NCBI GenBank assembly: GCA_963680875.1
Contig: OY804590.1
Location: forward strand, 24,614,640-24,678,639
Length of the DNA: 64,000 bases
Source of the DNA: Bathymodiolus brooksi
Taxonomy: Eukaryota > Mollusca > Bivalvia > Mytilida > Modiolidae
Direction of reading: 5' to 3'
Part shown: positions 11,562 to 22,450 of the stretch, one piece after another
Position numbering within the stretch: the stretch's first letter is position 1
Layout of the letters: each line of letters opens with the position of its first letter
Notes under the pieces: model-generated
The model's database searches: none
What the model saw: only the letters and a program-made list of their open reading frames with translations
Told to the model about the DNA's origin: nothing
Program-made: the position numbers and the translations under genes

Positions 11562-12215
11562 ACAAAATTGTCGTTGAACAAAATCAATAAGGAATTCCAA
11601 AAGCTCTATAGACTGTATAAAAACACAGAACTATCCCGAGAGACTATAATATTCAGTGACAGTAAGGGTTTCTCCCTGAGAGATGTGCTGAACGATAGAC
11701 TTAATCAGAAAATTAGTGTGATTGCTAAAAGTGGAGCCAATATTTACAATGATTCTCATTATTATAAAGTGAAAAGTGCAGTGAAGAAGTCGAAGAGACC
11801 TATCGTCATAGTGTGGCTTGGAACCTGTGATATTACGGGGAAAAAAGGGAAGTATGTTAGTGTTAAGACCTATCCCTATCAAAAAATTGAATTTGCAATA
11901 AGCAAGAATAGAACTTTAAAGAGTAGACTCTCACAGGCTAACCCAGAGGCAACAGTTGTGTTCCTAGAGTGCCCATATTACTCTATTACTAGGTTCAACA
12001 AATTTAAGATAACTAATAGTAACAGTAAAACTGCAACAAATAAGCACTATCAGAGGAATGCCATAGCTGCATCTAGAGCTGACAACCAAGTTTGTTGTAT
12101 GGTTGATTATTTTAATGATCACCTCAGACTAATTAATAGGAACTGGTACACCTTGAATATCACAAGACATTATTGCGTCAAGCAAGGGAATCGGGGCGGA
12201 ACGCACAAGCTATAG
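11562..12215 (+). pseudogene. SGNH/GDSL-hydrolase-like ORF, probably retrotransposon-associated
   Basis: An open frame of about 217 codons has no in-frame ATG near its start; it opens just after a TAA at 11559-11561, so the true 5' end is missing or decayed. Motifs: 'IIFSDSKGFSLRD' (block-I-like, Ser in the GDS position), 'IVIVWLGTCDIT' about 65 residues later (resembling block III, GxND), and 'VVFLECPYY'. This is the layout of SGNH-fold esterases. Such domains occur in ORF1 of CR1-type LINEs and in some Ngaro elements. Directly downstream begins the 'caaggaagccttg' repeat zone and the CR1-like ORF1, so it is probably an accessory ORF of the same element. Catalytic Asp/His near the C terminus could not be placed with confidence ('DYFNDHLRL' is a candidate). 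Confidence 0.5.
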
Positions 12216-12454
12216 AAAGAACTGGAATGTATATTCTGATACTATACATCAAGTAAGAGCATTGGCTAGACTGTGGTTGTTTAGGGTAATAGAACTAACA
12301 ACATAAATAGCAGCAAAGACCGAATTGTGTGTGTAGTGGGACAGGGAAGCCTTGACCCCAATTAGTAAGTACAAAAAGCAAGGAAGCATTGCTCAGTAAC
12401 TTTATAACTTATGCTTGTATATTCGGCAAGGAAGCCTTGCCCCAGTAGGGAGTG

Positions 12455-12549
12455 GAAGTGGTCGAGTGGTCTAGGGCGCTGGACGTAATGTTAAGCGAAT
12501 GGTGCTGCAGTGTATCAATGGTGTGGGTTCAAATCCCGTCGAGGGAAGT
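12455..12549 (+). repeat. tRNA-like sequence (pol III A and B boxes)
   Basis: 'gtggtcgagtggtctagggcgc' resembles a class-II (Leu/Ser-type) tRNA D-arm and A box. 'gggttcaaatcccgtcgaggga' is a good B box/T-arm about 55 nt later. No convincing complete acceptor stem or anticodon arm could be drawn, so it is more likely a SINE head or tRNA relic than a working tRNA gene. It sits in the 5' zone of the CR1-like element. Confidence 0.5.
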
Positions 12550-12608
12550 ACAAAATGTTGACAGCTCTAAAATCTAATTCTAACACTGTTTGGTTTAATT
12601 TTCAGACG

Positions 12609-12615
<7 letters not shown>

Positions 12616-12649
<34 letters not shown>
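12616..12649. repeat. (TA)n microsatellite
   Basis: About 16 TA dinucleotides in a row, in the 5' zone of the LINE. Confidence 0.9.
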
Positions 12650-12651
<2 letters not shown>

Positions 12652-12779
12652 CTAAATAGAGTTCAGATAGGGAAGCCCTGTCAATAAATACACAAAGACC
12701 AGACTGCTGCCGTAGGTTTACTTAAAATTATAATACAAGGAACTCAACAGTAGAAACATATATTGATTAAAATAAGGAA

Positions 12780-13330
12780 GATTTGATTGCACAAAAGAAA
12801 AAATTCTAGCGCAGGTTATGCAAGGAAGGCTTGCACATAAGATATCATACAAGAACAAATACAAATACCAAAACATGGAAGCTTTGTCTTGCACTAAATA
12901 AAATTGTTTGCGCAGCTTATGCAAGGAAGCCTTGCACATAAGATATCATACAAGAACAAATAAAAAATACCAAAAACAAGGAAGCCTTGTTTTGCACAAA
13001 ATAAAAATTTCTAGCGCAGCTTTTGCAAGGAAGCCTTGCACATAAGATATCATACAAGAACAAATAAAAATACCAAAACAAGGAAGCCTTGATTTGCACA
13101 AAATTAAAATTTCTAGCTCAGCTTATGCAAGGAAGCCTTGCACATAAGATATCATACAGGAACAAATAAAAATACCAAAACAAGGAGGCCTTGCTTTGCA
13201 CATAATAAAAATTTCTAGCGCAACTTATGCAAGGAAGCCTTGCACATAAGATATAATACAAGAACAACAACTAAAAATATCATATTGACATACTATTAGG
13301 CAAGGAAGCCTTGCTGGGTTTGAACTAAGG
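12780..13330 (+). repeat. 102-bp tandem array with GCAAGGAAGCCTTGC hairpins
   Basis: Five units start at 12820, 12921, 13025, 13127 and 13229 (periods 101-104). Each has the hairpin GCAAGG-AAG-CCTTGC, 'acataagatatcatac', and most have a second hairpin 'caaggaagccttg' about 60 bp on. Single copies of the hairpin motif also occur before (12338, 12378, 12425, 12665) and after (13300, 13353). Minus-strand frames 12718-12939 and 12917-13099 are translations of this repeat. It directly precedes ORF1, the place of a LINE 5' UTR or promoter; that role is inference. Confidence 0.85.
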
Positions 13331-13379
13331 CATTATATTTCAAATTGTGCAATAGGGAAGCCCTATTGGAATTTGAACC

Positions 13380-14311
13380 ATGTCACGTACGGGTTCAGTA
13401 ACCTCAACCAAGGGGAATGCATCAATCACAGAGGGGCGAACATGTAAGGTTTGTTCGGTCAAATTCACAGAGGATAAAGCAGAGGTGCTAGAGTGTGAAT
13501 ATTGTGAAAAACATGTTTGCCGTTCCTGTGTCAAATTAAGCAGCACAGAGGATAAACTACTAAATAAGCGCTCTGACCTACATTGGTATTTCCCCCTTGT
13601 GAGGAAAAAGCAATGAAAAATCTCAAAATTGAGAAAGAAGTAGAGGAGAGATGCAACAAATACTTCAGTAAGTACGAAAAACGGCTAGATGAGATGGAGA
13701 GTAAACTAGACAAAAAGGCTGACCCAGATGAAGTTAAAGCCTTGATCGAGGAAAACAAAGAGAGTGCCGCCACAGGTGTAAACGACCAGGACGGGACACT
13801 GACAAGCCAGTTGGAAGAATTCAAAGAAAGTATGGCTCGAAAAAGTAATATTATTATATTTAGAGCGGAAGAGTCGAAGAAAACTGAACCAAAAGAGAGA
13901 AAAGTAGAAGATATAGCAATAGTAAATGAATTATGTAAAATAACTGGTACAAATAAACAGACGATAAAGAATGTAACCAGACTTGGCAAAAAGAATGTAG
14001 ATTCCGAAATTCCAAGACCAATGAGGGTCATTTTTGTGGATGAAAAGGCAAATGGGTCACTAATGACTAATATGAAGAATTTAGCAACCGCAGAAGATAA
14101 GTTTAAGCAGCTAAGTATAACTCATGACATGACAAAGAAGGAAAGATTACAAAATAGAGAAAAACTTGCAGAAGCTAAGAATGAAAAGGAGGTATTGGAG
14201 GAAAATAACCAGTCGGTAAAATACAAATACCTAGTAAAAGGACCCCCGGAGACAGGAGGGTGGGAAAGGTCAAGAAGAAGGAGTAAGACGCTCCAAAAAC
14301 ACTGTAAATAG
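13380..14311 (+). pseudogene. CR1-like ORF1: PHD-like finger, coiled coil, RRM-like region (frameshifted)
   Basis: Starts at ATG 13380. Residues about 20-75 hold a PHD-like zinc finger: CKVC, then CEYC, H-x-C-x-x-C, and a terminal W-x-F-P-P-C pair. A one-base deletion at the C run near 13590 shifts the frame exactly in the last Cys pair; the product continues in the frame that opens at 13583. Next come a Lys/Glu-rich coiled coil ('EVEERCNKYFSKYEKRLDEM') and an L1/CR1 ORF1-type RNA-binding region ('SNIIIFRAEES', then 'IPRPMRVIF'). The role in the family is an RNA-binding particle protein. The frame ends with a TAA at 14309-14311, about 30 nt before the first endonuclease copy. The long minus-strand frame 13531-14031 is a shadow. 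Confidence 0.75.
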
Positions 14312-14342
14312 TCAAGTTTTAACAGAAACCAATGTAAATAAG

Positions 14343-15108
14343 GTGATGGATTTTAATGGCATAGAGTGTTTTTATACAAATGCAGACAGTTTGCCAAACA
14401 ATCTGGGTGAATTGATGACAAGAATACAGGATGGAAAAAATAGTTATGAAGTGATTGGGATAACAGAAATTTATCCCGAAAATTGCAGATATTTGCCTGG
14501 GAAAGCAGAACTACAAATGGAAGGTTATGGACTATTCCTAAGTGAATCAACAAGCATTAGCAAACGAGGTGCAGCATTTTATATTAATAAGAAGCTGAAA
14601 TCAGAAGAAATACAATTCAATGTGAAATTTGAAAGAAAGTGTATGGGCACAAATTAGGCTAAACAACACTGATATGTTGTTACTGGGTTGCATATATAAA
14701 AGTCCAAGTAGTAGTCCAGAAAACCTAGATGAACATAACAAGCTATTAACTAAGGTATCAAAGGAAAAGAAGTTCTCACATATCACGATAATGGGGGATT
14801 TTAACTTCCCTAAAATTGATTGGAAAAACTGGTCAACCAAGGGTGACAAAAATAGTTAAAACTTCGTAGAAAGTATCAGAGATAGCTATTTGTTCCAACA
14901 TGTCATGGAAAACACTAGAATGAGAGAAAATTGTGAACCAATCACACTGGACCTAATACTGACAAATGATGAGAATATGATAGAAGAGTTAAATTACACT
15001 AGCCCACTTGGAAACAGCGATCATTGTAGCCTTGAATTTGTACTCAAATGCTATTGTGGAGACAAATCATGTAAAACGGAGAGATGGAATTACTTCAAAG
15101 AAGAAGAA
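14343..15108 (+). pseudogene. CR1-like endonuclease domain, first (extra) copy, broken
   Basis: Begins 'MDFNGIECFYTNADSLPNNL', a typical CR1-type endonuclease start, and continues with 'VIGITEIYPENC', 'CIYKSPSSSPENLDE', 'IMGDFNFPKIDW' and 'LDLILTNDE...NYTSPLGNSDHCSLEF'. The GDFN and SDH motifs belong to the exonuclease-endonuclease-phosphatase fold. It is broken by one extra A near 14633 (frameshift) and by TAA at 14857-14859, where the second copy has GAA. It runs directly into the second copy without a reverse transcriptase of its own, so it is the extra unit of a tandem duplication with an 826-bp offset. Confidence 0.75.
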
Positions 15109-15168
15109 GTAAGACGCTCCAAAAACACTGTAAATAGTCAAGTTTTAACAGAAACCAATGTAATTAAG

Positions 15169-18116
15169 GTGATGGATTTTAATGGCATACAGTGATTTTA
15201 TGCAAATGCAGACAGTTTGCCAAACAAACTGGGTGAATTGATGACAAGAATACAGGAAAGAAAAAATAGTTATGAAGTGATTGGGATAACAGACATTTAT
15301 CCCAAAAATTGCAGATATTTGCTTGGGAAAACAGAACAACAAATGGAAGGTTATGAACTATTCCTAAGTGAATCAACAAGCTTTAGCAAACGAGGTGCAG
15401 CATTATATATTAATAAGAAGCTGACATCAGAAGAAATAAAATTCAATGTGAAATTTGAAGAAAGTGTATGGGCACAAATTAGGCTAAACAACAATGATAT
15501 GTTGTTATTGGATTGCATATATAAAAGTCCAAGTAGTAGTCCAGAGAACCTAGATGAACTTAGCAAGCTACTAACTACGGTATCAAAGGAAAAGAAGTTC
15601 TCACATATCATGGTAATGGGAGATTTTAACTTCCCTAAAATTGATTGGAAAATCTGGTCAACCAAGGGTGACAAAAATAGTGAAAACTTCGTAGAAAGTA
15701 TCAGAGATAGCTATCTGTCCCAACATGTCATGGAACATACCAGAATGAGAGTAAATTGTGAACCAAGCACACTGGACCTAATATTGACAAATGATGAGAA
15801 TATGATAGAAGAGTTAAATTACGCTAGCCCACTTGGAAACAGCGATCGTTGTAGCCTTGAATTTGTACTCAAATGCTATTGTGAGGAAAAATCATGTAAA
15901 ACGGAGAGATGGAATTACTTCAAAGGGGATTACACTAATATGAATACCTTTCTTCAGTGTGACTGGAATGATATATTAAAAGGACCAAGTTCAATGAGGC
16001 AAAACAACAAATATATACCACATATGAATACAAAAGCCAGCAACAAAGCTAAGAAACACAACTATATTCCTCTGGATGCTAAAACCATACAGAAGATCAA
16101 AAAGAAACATAGATGTTGAACTAGATACAGAGAAACTGGGGACAAACAAACGTATCAGGAATACGCCAAAACAAGAAATCAAGTTAAAAGCACAATCAGG
16201 AAAGAAAAAGCTATTATGGAGAAAGAAATTGCAAAAATGTTAAGAGCAACCCAAGATTTTTTTTGGAAATATGCTAACTCCAAGAGAAAAACTAACACTA
16301 GTATATCAGAGCTAAAATTTAAGTCAGAAGAAGGGGAAGAAAGGAAAACGACAACAGATAAGGAAAAAGCGGAAGTCCTGGCTAGCTTCTTCAGTAGCGT
16401 ATTCACAATTGAACCAGTGGGCGATCTACCTTTGATGCATCCTATAGAGGTCAAACAGGAATGCATAGAGAAAACTTACAAAGAAAGTGAAATATTAAAA
16501 TTACTACAAAATCTGGATGTAAACAAATCATGTGGCCCAGATGGTCTTCACCCTAAAATGCTCAAGGAGCTTAGTGCAACAATATAACCTATAACAATTA
16601 TATTTAATTCGTCTATGTGCCAAGGTTTGGTTCCTCAACTGTGGAAAGAAGGGAACATCACTGCACTATTCAAAAAAGGAGACAAGGCAGAACCAGGAAA
16701 TTATAGACCAGTCAGTCTGACCAGCGTAGTCTGCAAAACCATGGAAAAACTAGTAAGGGAAATTATAGTAAACCACATGTCAGCTAATAAGCTTTTCAGC
16801 AATAAGCAGTTTGGCTTCATCTCTGGGAAATCAACAACCCTACAACTCCTAAAAGTTATGGATGAGTGGACCAAAATTCTTGACAAGGGTGGGAAAATTG
16901 ACTCAATATATATGGATTTTATGAAAGCTTTTGACAAAGTACCACATAGAAGACTTCTGCATAAGATGCATAGCTATAAAATAAGTGAGAAAGTAATTAA
17001 GTGGGTCGAAAGTTTTCTTAGCAACAGAATACAAAAATTAATTGTAAATGGCACTGAGTCCAAATGCCATCATGTCACAAGCGGGATACCACAAGGTAGT
17101 GTTCTTGGCCTTATGCTCTTCGTTATCTACATTAACGACATGCTAGAGATGGTAGAGTCATCTGCCTGCCTGTTTCCTGATGATACGACAATTTTCAAAG
17201 AAATCGGAGAGGAAAATGATGAGAAAATGCTTCAAGCAGATTTAGATAGTTTACAAATTTGGTCAGATACATGGCTATTAAAATTCCATCCTAACAAATG
17301 CAAAGTGATGTTAGTTGCCAATAAATGCGTGGACAAAGGAACAAAACACTATTATCTATATGACAACGACGGCAACAGAATTGATTTAGAGCAATCTGAC
17401 GGAGAACAAGACATAGGAGTACTTGTAGATGAAAATTTGTCCTTTAACAAACATATACAAAATCAGGTTAACAAAGCAAACAGCATCATGGGGCTAATCA
17501 GAAGAATTTATACACATTTAGATGAACAAAGCTTCACATATTTATTCCAAGCTTTGGGTAGACCTCATATTGAATACGCGGAAGCAGTCTGGTCTCCATT
17601 TAAAGTGGGGGATATTGAAAAAATAGAAAACGTACAAAGAAGAGACACCAAACAAGTACCTACTTTAAAAAACATGGAATATAACGAAAGACTGAAGAAA
17701 CTCAAGATGCTCACTCTGAAGTATAGACGAATGCCAGGAGATATGATTGAAGTATTTAAAATAATAAATGGTATGTATGATCCTCTAGTGGATATGTTTG
17801 AGCTAAACATAACTTCAAATACAAGGGGACATAGCAGGAAGATTAAGATAAAACAAGTAGACTGAATGTGAGAAAATATACCTTCGTCGTTAGAATTGTT
17901 GAAATATGGAATAGCCTCCTAGAATCAGTTATCCAGGCAAAAACAGTTAAACAGTTTGAAATCGGCCTAGATGAGCACTGGAAGCACCAAGAGTGCAAAT
18001 ATGACTGTACGGCAAACATAAACATAAGATCTAATTCAGGAAGTGACGTAAAGTCGCGCATCAATGATGTGGATTTAGAGTCGGGCATAGTGGCAACTAG
18101 CCAGCGTCCACTTTAG
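15169..18116 (+). pseudogene. CR1-like ORF2: endonuclease (second copy) and reverse transcriptase, with premature stops
   Basis: One frame runs from 15169 to 17865, interrupted only by TGA at 15193-15195, TGA at 16117-16119 and TAA at 16585-16587. It then shifts by one frame near 17865 into 17868-18116 ('VVRIVEIWNSLLESVIQAKT', the usual CR1 C-terminal motif). Endonuclease motifs: 'FYANADSLPNKL', 'VMGDFNFPKIDW', 'LDLILTNDE'; the SDH motif is SDR here, so a likely catalytic His is lost. Reverse transcriptase motifs: 'NYRPVSLTSVVCK', 'YMDFMKAFDKVPH' (motif A), 'GIPQGSVLGLMLF' (motif B) and 'FPDDTTIF' (motif C, usually FADD). The two catalytic Asp residues of motif C remain. Role: target-primed reverse transcription. 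Inactive here. Confidence 0.85.
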
Positions 18117-18185
18117 TTCCTATGGTATCCTATGGTAGATCGGTGGTTTTTTCCGGGTCCTCCGGTTTCCTCCACCAATACTATC

Positions 18186-18519
18186 TACGTAACTACTCGG
18201 TCATTCTCGCTACCCTACAAATAACCTCGTACTTAGATAGTAGAAATTCTTCTTAAATCGTTTGCCGGAAGTTAAGTTAAGTTAAGCCGCACACAAATAT
18301 AGTCCATGAAAATCCAATATGGAAGACATACTAAGTACATGCAAAACTAATTAAAACTTTAACTTTTATCCATGAAAATAATTGAAATATAGAAAATGGT
18401 TTAAAATATAACTTTATCAAACTTTCATGTAACTGACATGTGAAAAGTAGTGCGATGTATACGTCTATTGCATACAAGGTTATTTGTAGGGTAGCGAGAA
18501 TGGCCGAGTAGTTACGATT
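18186..18519. repeat. ~38-bp inverted repeat spanning the LINE 3' end
   Basis: 18189-18226 ('gtaactactcggtcattctc' onward) and 18478-18516 ('cgagaatggccgagtagtta' inside) are reverse complements with one mismatch visible, about 250 bp apart. The right copy includes 'atggccgagtagttac', resembling the A-box end of a Leu/Ser-type tRNA or SINE head. The left copy lies inside the LINE 3' tail. Confidence 0.7.
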
Positions 18520-19224
18520 GCCAAAACTGGTGTAATATTACCTTAAATGTATAAAAATTGTGGAAAAAAACCAACAGCACATAGTCAACATATTTTACAT
18601 GTGGATGCTTTGTATAACATTAAAAGAAAGAAATACAAAACGGTTTATGCAGAATTGGCATTCATCAAAGTCACCTTCGACAGAATGGTCATGATTTGTT
18701 TTATAGAACTTGTAATGATTTCTTTATTTGCTATATGCAGTTGGATTATTTCAATATTCAAAGAGTGTTTGATCAAAAGTAGGAACTCACTGTTTATATG
18801 CTCATAAGTTGTCTTTTAATGCCTGAAAATTTTTCAGAAGTAGAAAAAGTTGCACAATGTACGCCATATTCGCAATGTTTTTAAGTTCTGAGGTATATTT
18901 TCAACATTTTTAAATTAAATAACGCTATATATATGCCGCGAGTACCTAGTCTATTCCATTAACATCATGTTGTACTATTTATTTTTAAAATTTTGTTATT
19001 TAAAACAAAAGATCTGAATTCTATAAAAAATAATGTGGAATCATACAAAACCGGAAACTTTCTCTCCCATTATTAGAAGTGTATGATGTCTATGTGAAAA
19101 CATCATCTTATATAGATATCAAGTAACTCTTGTTGTTTTGGATTAATTTTTGTTTTCAAATAATATATTAAAGGACACTAAGAAATTTTGATAAGAAAAA
19201 AAAATTAATAAAATAAAAATTGGA
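18287..19224. other. Non-coding stretch
   Basis: An 86-codon open frame at 18547-18807 encodes a hydrophobic C-terminal half but has no recognisable domain, splice context or relative in the window. It is not called as a gene. Confidence 0.4.
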
Positions 19225-19555
19225 AACCGCATCGGTAGCGCTATGATTAGCGTGCTCGCCTCGAGTGCGATATATTGTGGGTTCGAGCCCCGGTCGGATA
19301 AAACCAAAGAATATACAATTTGAATTTGTTGCTTCTCTGCTAAGATCAGAATCGGAATAATGTGTCCGAGTGGAGCGAAATATTTACCCGCGGACTGTAG
19401 TTTCAGTGAGCTAGCACTATACAAATCCAACTGAGCGTGTTGGTCTAGAACAAAGCGGACGTCATCATCATCTCATTGAAAATTAACTTGATCTCACCAT
19501 GATATTGCTGAAAAATTGCTGAATTGGCGTTAAACAATTATCACTCACTCACTTA
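19225..19555 (+). mobile_element. tRNA-derived SINE, uninterrupted copy
   Basis: The head 'ggtagcgctatgattagcgtgctcgcc' and B box 'gggttcgagcccc' are followed by a body ending 'caattatcactcactcactt'. It aligns with both halves of the SINE at 8930-9652 and shows where that copy was interrupted. Confidence 0.78.
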
Positions 19556-21779
19556 GAGAATTGGCATATCGAGTGTACCCTTTCAGTTTGATTAGCGTTA
19601 TAATGAACCTTTAGTATGCAACTGTTTGTTTGTTCAGTATATATTACAAAAACCGGTCCAATACATGGCGAACGCACGCTGTTTAATATTTTGATTGTAC
19701 ATTTTGCTATGATATTCTAGTTTTGTTTTACTTGCATTTCAGGTAGAGTTGAATACTGGAAGCTTTTCGCCATTTGGTTGTTTCTACTGTCAAACGACAT
19801 TCTTGAATTTTATAATATAATATAAATGTACCAATCAAATTGTCTGAAGCTAATATTTACAAATAAAATTAGGGTAATCGCAAGATTGAAACATAAGATG
19901 TTTTAATAGAATTTCTTCGTCGTCCCGTTACTGTTTTTTTTTATCCTGCACCCTTCTATTTGAGCAGTTGCATTGACCGGATATTTTTTGTTAAATTTGG
20001 TTACTGACCAAGATACCTGATTCATGTTGAGCGACGATACGAAACAGTAACAGCATTTATGCTTATAAGATTATAAGCGCGGACTTCACCGAGGACACAA
20101 TCAAAAACGAAAAGAACGACGCTTGTTTCTGCTCTTTTTAGACAATTTGACAGTTGCTTTGGGGCTTTTGACATACCACGATAGATACAATATACGTATA
20201 TTGACGGAAAATATATAACTCATTTCCACTCGCTGTGAAACAGGTACGAAAAATTCGTCAAAACTCGTATATATAAATTTTATATTTTCGACAATGTATG
20301 GATATTGTCTATTTATTTTCTCCCTCGTTTCACTCCTCAGAATGTTTTTTTTTTTTTTTATTAATTAAAATAATGTAATACAAATAAGACTCGACACAGT
20401 GTAGGATTGTGCGTTCATTACAAGATCGCATAGCATTTATTATAAACGTATATCAACATAGCAAATTCATTCAGTCTGTTATTTCTACCCCTACAAAATG
20501 CAAAATATATACGAGTAGTTAAAATTCTTTTGGCATTAATCTGAGTGAATGGGCGGGGGACTATGACATCCAAATCACGAACTTTTGTCGTATTGCAACT
20601 TGTAGCGAACGTCACATTAATCGAGTACACCTTAACATTTTCTTTATATACATGTACTAACTGCCAAAATCGTTCGTGCGGAAAGGAATTCAATAATACA
20701 GCCTTTATTAATTTGCATATCTATAACGTTTATGTAAACTTTATACTGTGGAGAAATTTAAATATCAATGAGTATAAAATTCAAATATTGTATTATAAAA
20801 AGAATCTCCCACTACTCAATTGATACGCCTGGACAGCGACCGCAAGTGAATGTAGCGTATTGAGTGCCAGATGTGATGTCAGTTCCACAAAAAACATAAA
20901 AAAAATCAAGTGTTCGCGACGGTAGCAATTTAACATAGAAATAACGATTTTTTTTTATTGTACAAAGTAGCTGAAATTAGAAGCAATGGCGATTATTCAT
21001 ACTATGGATCAGGATTTATCACTTTTGAGGTATTTCCTAATCATAACTATTGTTAAATTGCAATATAATGATCAATAATAATACCATCAGTCGTATTTAC
21101 ATACTGACAAATCCGGTCCTTATAAATGGCACAACCGGTTTCACTACATGTTTACAATTTGACAAAGCCGGGTTTCAAAAACATCTGTTGACATCAAGTT
21201 TTAGGCTATGACTAGTTACTAATTGACTTTTCCCCAACAAAATAATCTCTCTAAGTAAAATAAATCATTCATTAATAATTTTTCTTTTTTGGCAACATTT
21301 CATTCATTCGTAAATGCGAGATATAGCGATATTTCAATTGATTGTAATGATTTTGATGCCGGATTCCTTATAACTTTTAGAAAAAATATAATTTTACACT
21401 GCAAAAAGCAATGATATTTGGACAAAAAATGACAATAATAATAATAACAATCATAAAGCATCATAATTCAAAACATTATATATACAGTATATTCATAAAA
21501 ACTGACGATAATCGTCTGTGTCTTCTTTAAAAATACCGCTTTATAATATCCCGGATGTTGTCGAAACATTTTCAATCGAAGCTCTTTGACGACAGTGGTC
21601 ATGCATGCAAACAATTAAATGTTCAGTTTGTTTCTTTACAGAAACAGATAAATGAACTTTCCCGATCAAGCACTGCACTCCGAACTTCATTAATGCTATG
21701 TCCTGATTTATTATGTTAGACAGTTGTGGTAATCCTTAGTTTACTTTTAACGTAGATGTTTTCTTTCCTCTATCACTGC
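19556..21779. other. Non-coding stretch, nothing recognised
   Basis: AT-rich, with a T run at about 20347-20360. Open frames at 20418-20693 (-) and 20545-20823 (+) overlap in opposite directions with no motif and are not supported. Confidence 0.4.
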
Positions 21780-22115
21780 CACGACTTTTACCGGACTTGA
21801 CTGTACATATGAGTAACACGGCGGGTATCTTATAAGAAGCAGGAACTGCCTACCCTTCGCAAGCACCTGAGTTCCTCCCCGGTTTTTTTTGTGGGGTCCG
21901 TGTTGCTCATCTTTTTAGTTTTTTGTGTTGTCCTATTATGTGTCTTTACGTTCCTGTTTTATTTACGTTATTTGTTTGTGCATTGTGGTGTCCAACACAT
22001 ATTGTGTTTTGTTTTTGTTTTGTTTTGTTTTTCTTCGTCTTGTGTACCCTATGTTGCCAGTTTCTCTGGATTTTCCATTTTTGATTGCCCCTTCGGTATT
22101 CTCTAACGTTTATTT
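21780..22115 (+). repeat. Penelope-like element 3'-tail repeat, + orientation
   Basis: Contains 'ggcgggtatcttataagaagcaggaactgcctacccttcgcaagcacctgagttcc' and 'gtgtccaacacatattgtgttttg', ending 'ttgccccttcggtattctctaac'. Related copies lie at 23070-23290, 53290-53598, 62185-62560 and 62690-62920. The frames at 21891-22106 and 21925-22149 are T-rich translations of it. Confidence 0.6.
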
Positions 22116-22450
22116 CAAGAGTGAAAGCTTAAAGATCATAAAATATTAGACCCTTGCATGTTGTAGACGTATTTAAAATTTCCAACCGTTGAATAATAAG
22201 TGCGAACATACACATTTAACGTTGACGAAAGACATCTATCTACCTGTGAGATTTGTCTGCCGGGTGATGGCTTTGTCGAACGTTTGCTACATGTAAATCG
22301 TTATGAATTCTTTTATGAATACGTCATCTACATAGTCATTGAATATCATATAAATAATATATGATTTCATTGACGAAAATAAATAAAAAACGAAAAAATA
22401 TAATGACTTGACTCTTTCGAAATGTGTTTTTCGTCAGTTATCTTTGACAG

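Larger units (their letters stand above)
12300..18286 (+). mobile_element. Decayed CR1-like non-LTR retrotransposon
   Basis: Order on the + strand: hairpin-repeat 5' zone, ORF1 (13380-14311), apurinic-type endonuclease domain twice (14343-15108 and 15169-15950), reverse transcriptase (about 16216-17400), C-terminal region (to 18116), and a short 3' tail ending in (AAGTT)n at 18269-18286. Each ORF carries stops or frameshifts, so the copy is inactive. The NYRPVSLTSVVCK and DFMKAFDKVPH motifs and the short terminal 3' repeat instead of poly(A) fit the CR1/L2 group. The 5' boundary is uncertain and could include the SGNH-like ORF from 11.56 kb. Confidence 0.8.

Noticed and set aside
12455..12549. 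Functional tRNA gene (Leu/Ser type)
   Set aside because: Good A and B boxes but no convincing acceptor stem or anticodon arm, and it lies inside a retroelement region.
13531..14031. 166-codon minus-strand frame
   Set aside because: Exact antisense of the Lys/Glu-rich LINE ORF1, giving a Ser/Leu/Phe-rich artefact.
18547..18807. 86-codon frame with hydrophobic stretch
   Set aside because: A single possible membrane segment in AT-rich DNA is not enough; no relative or exon structure found.
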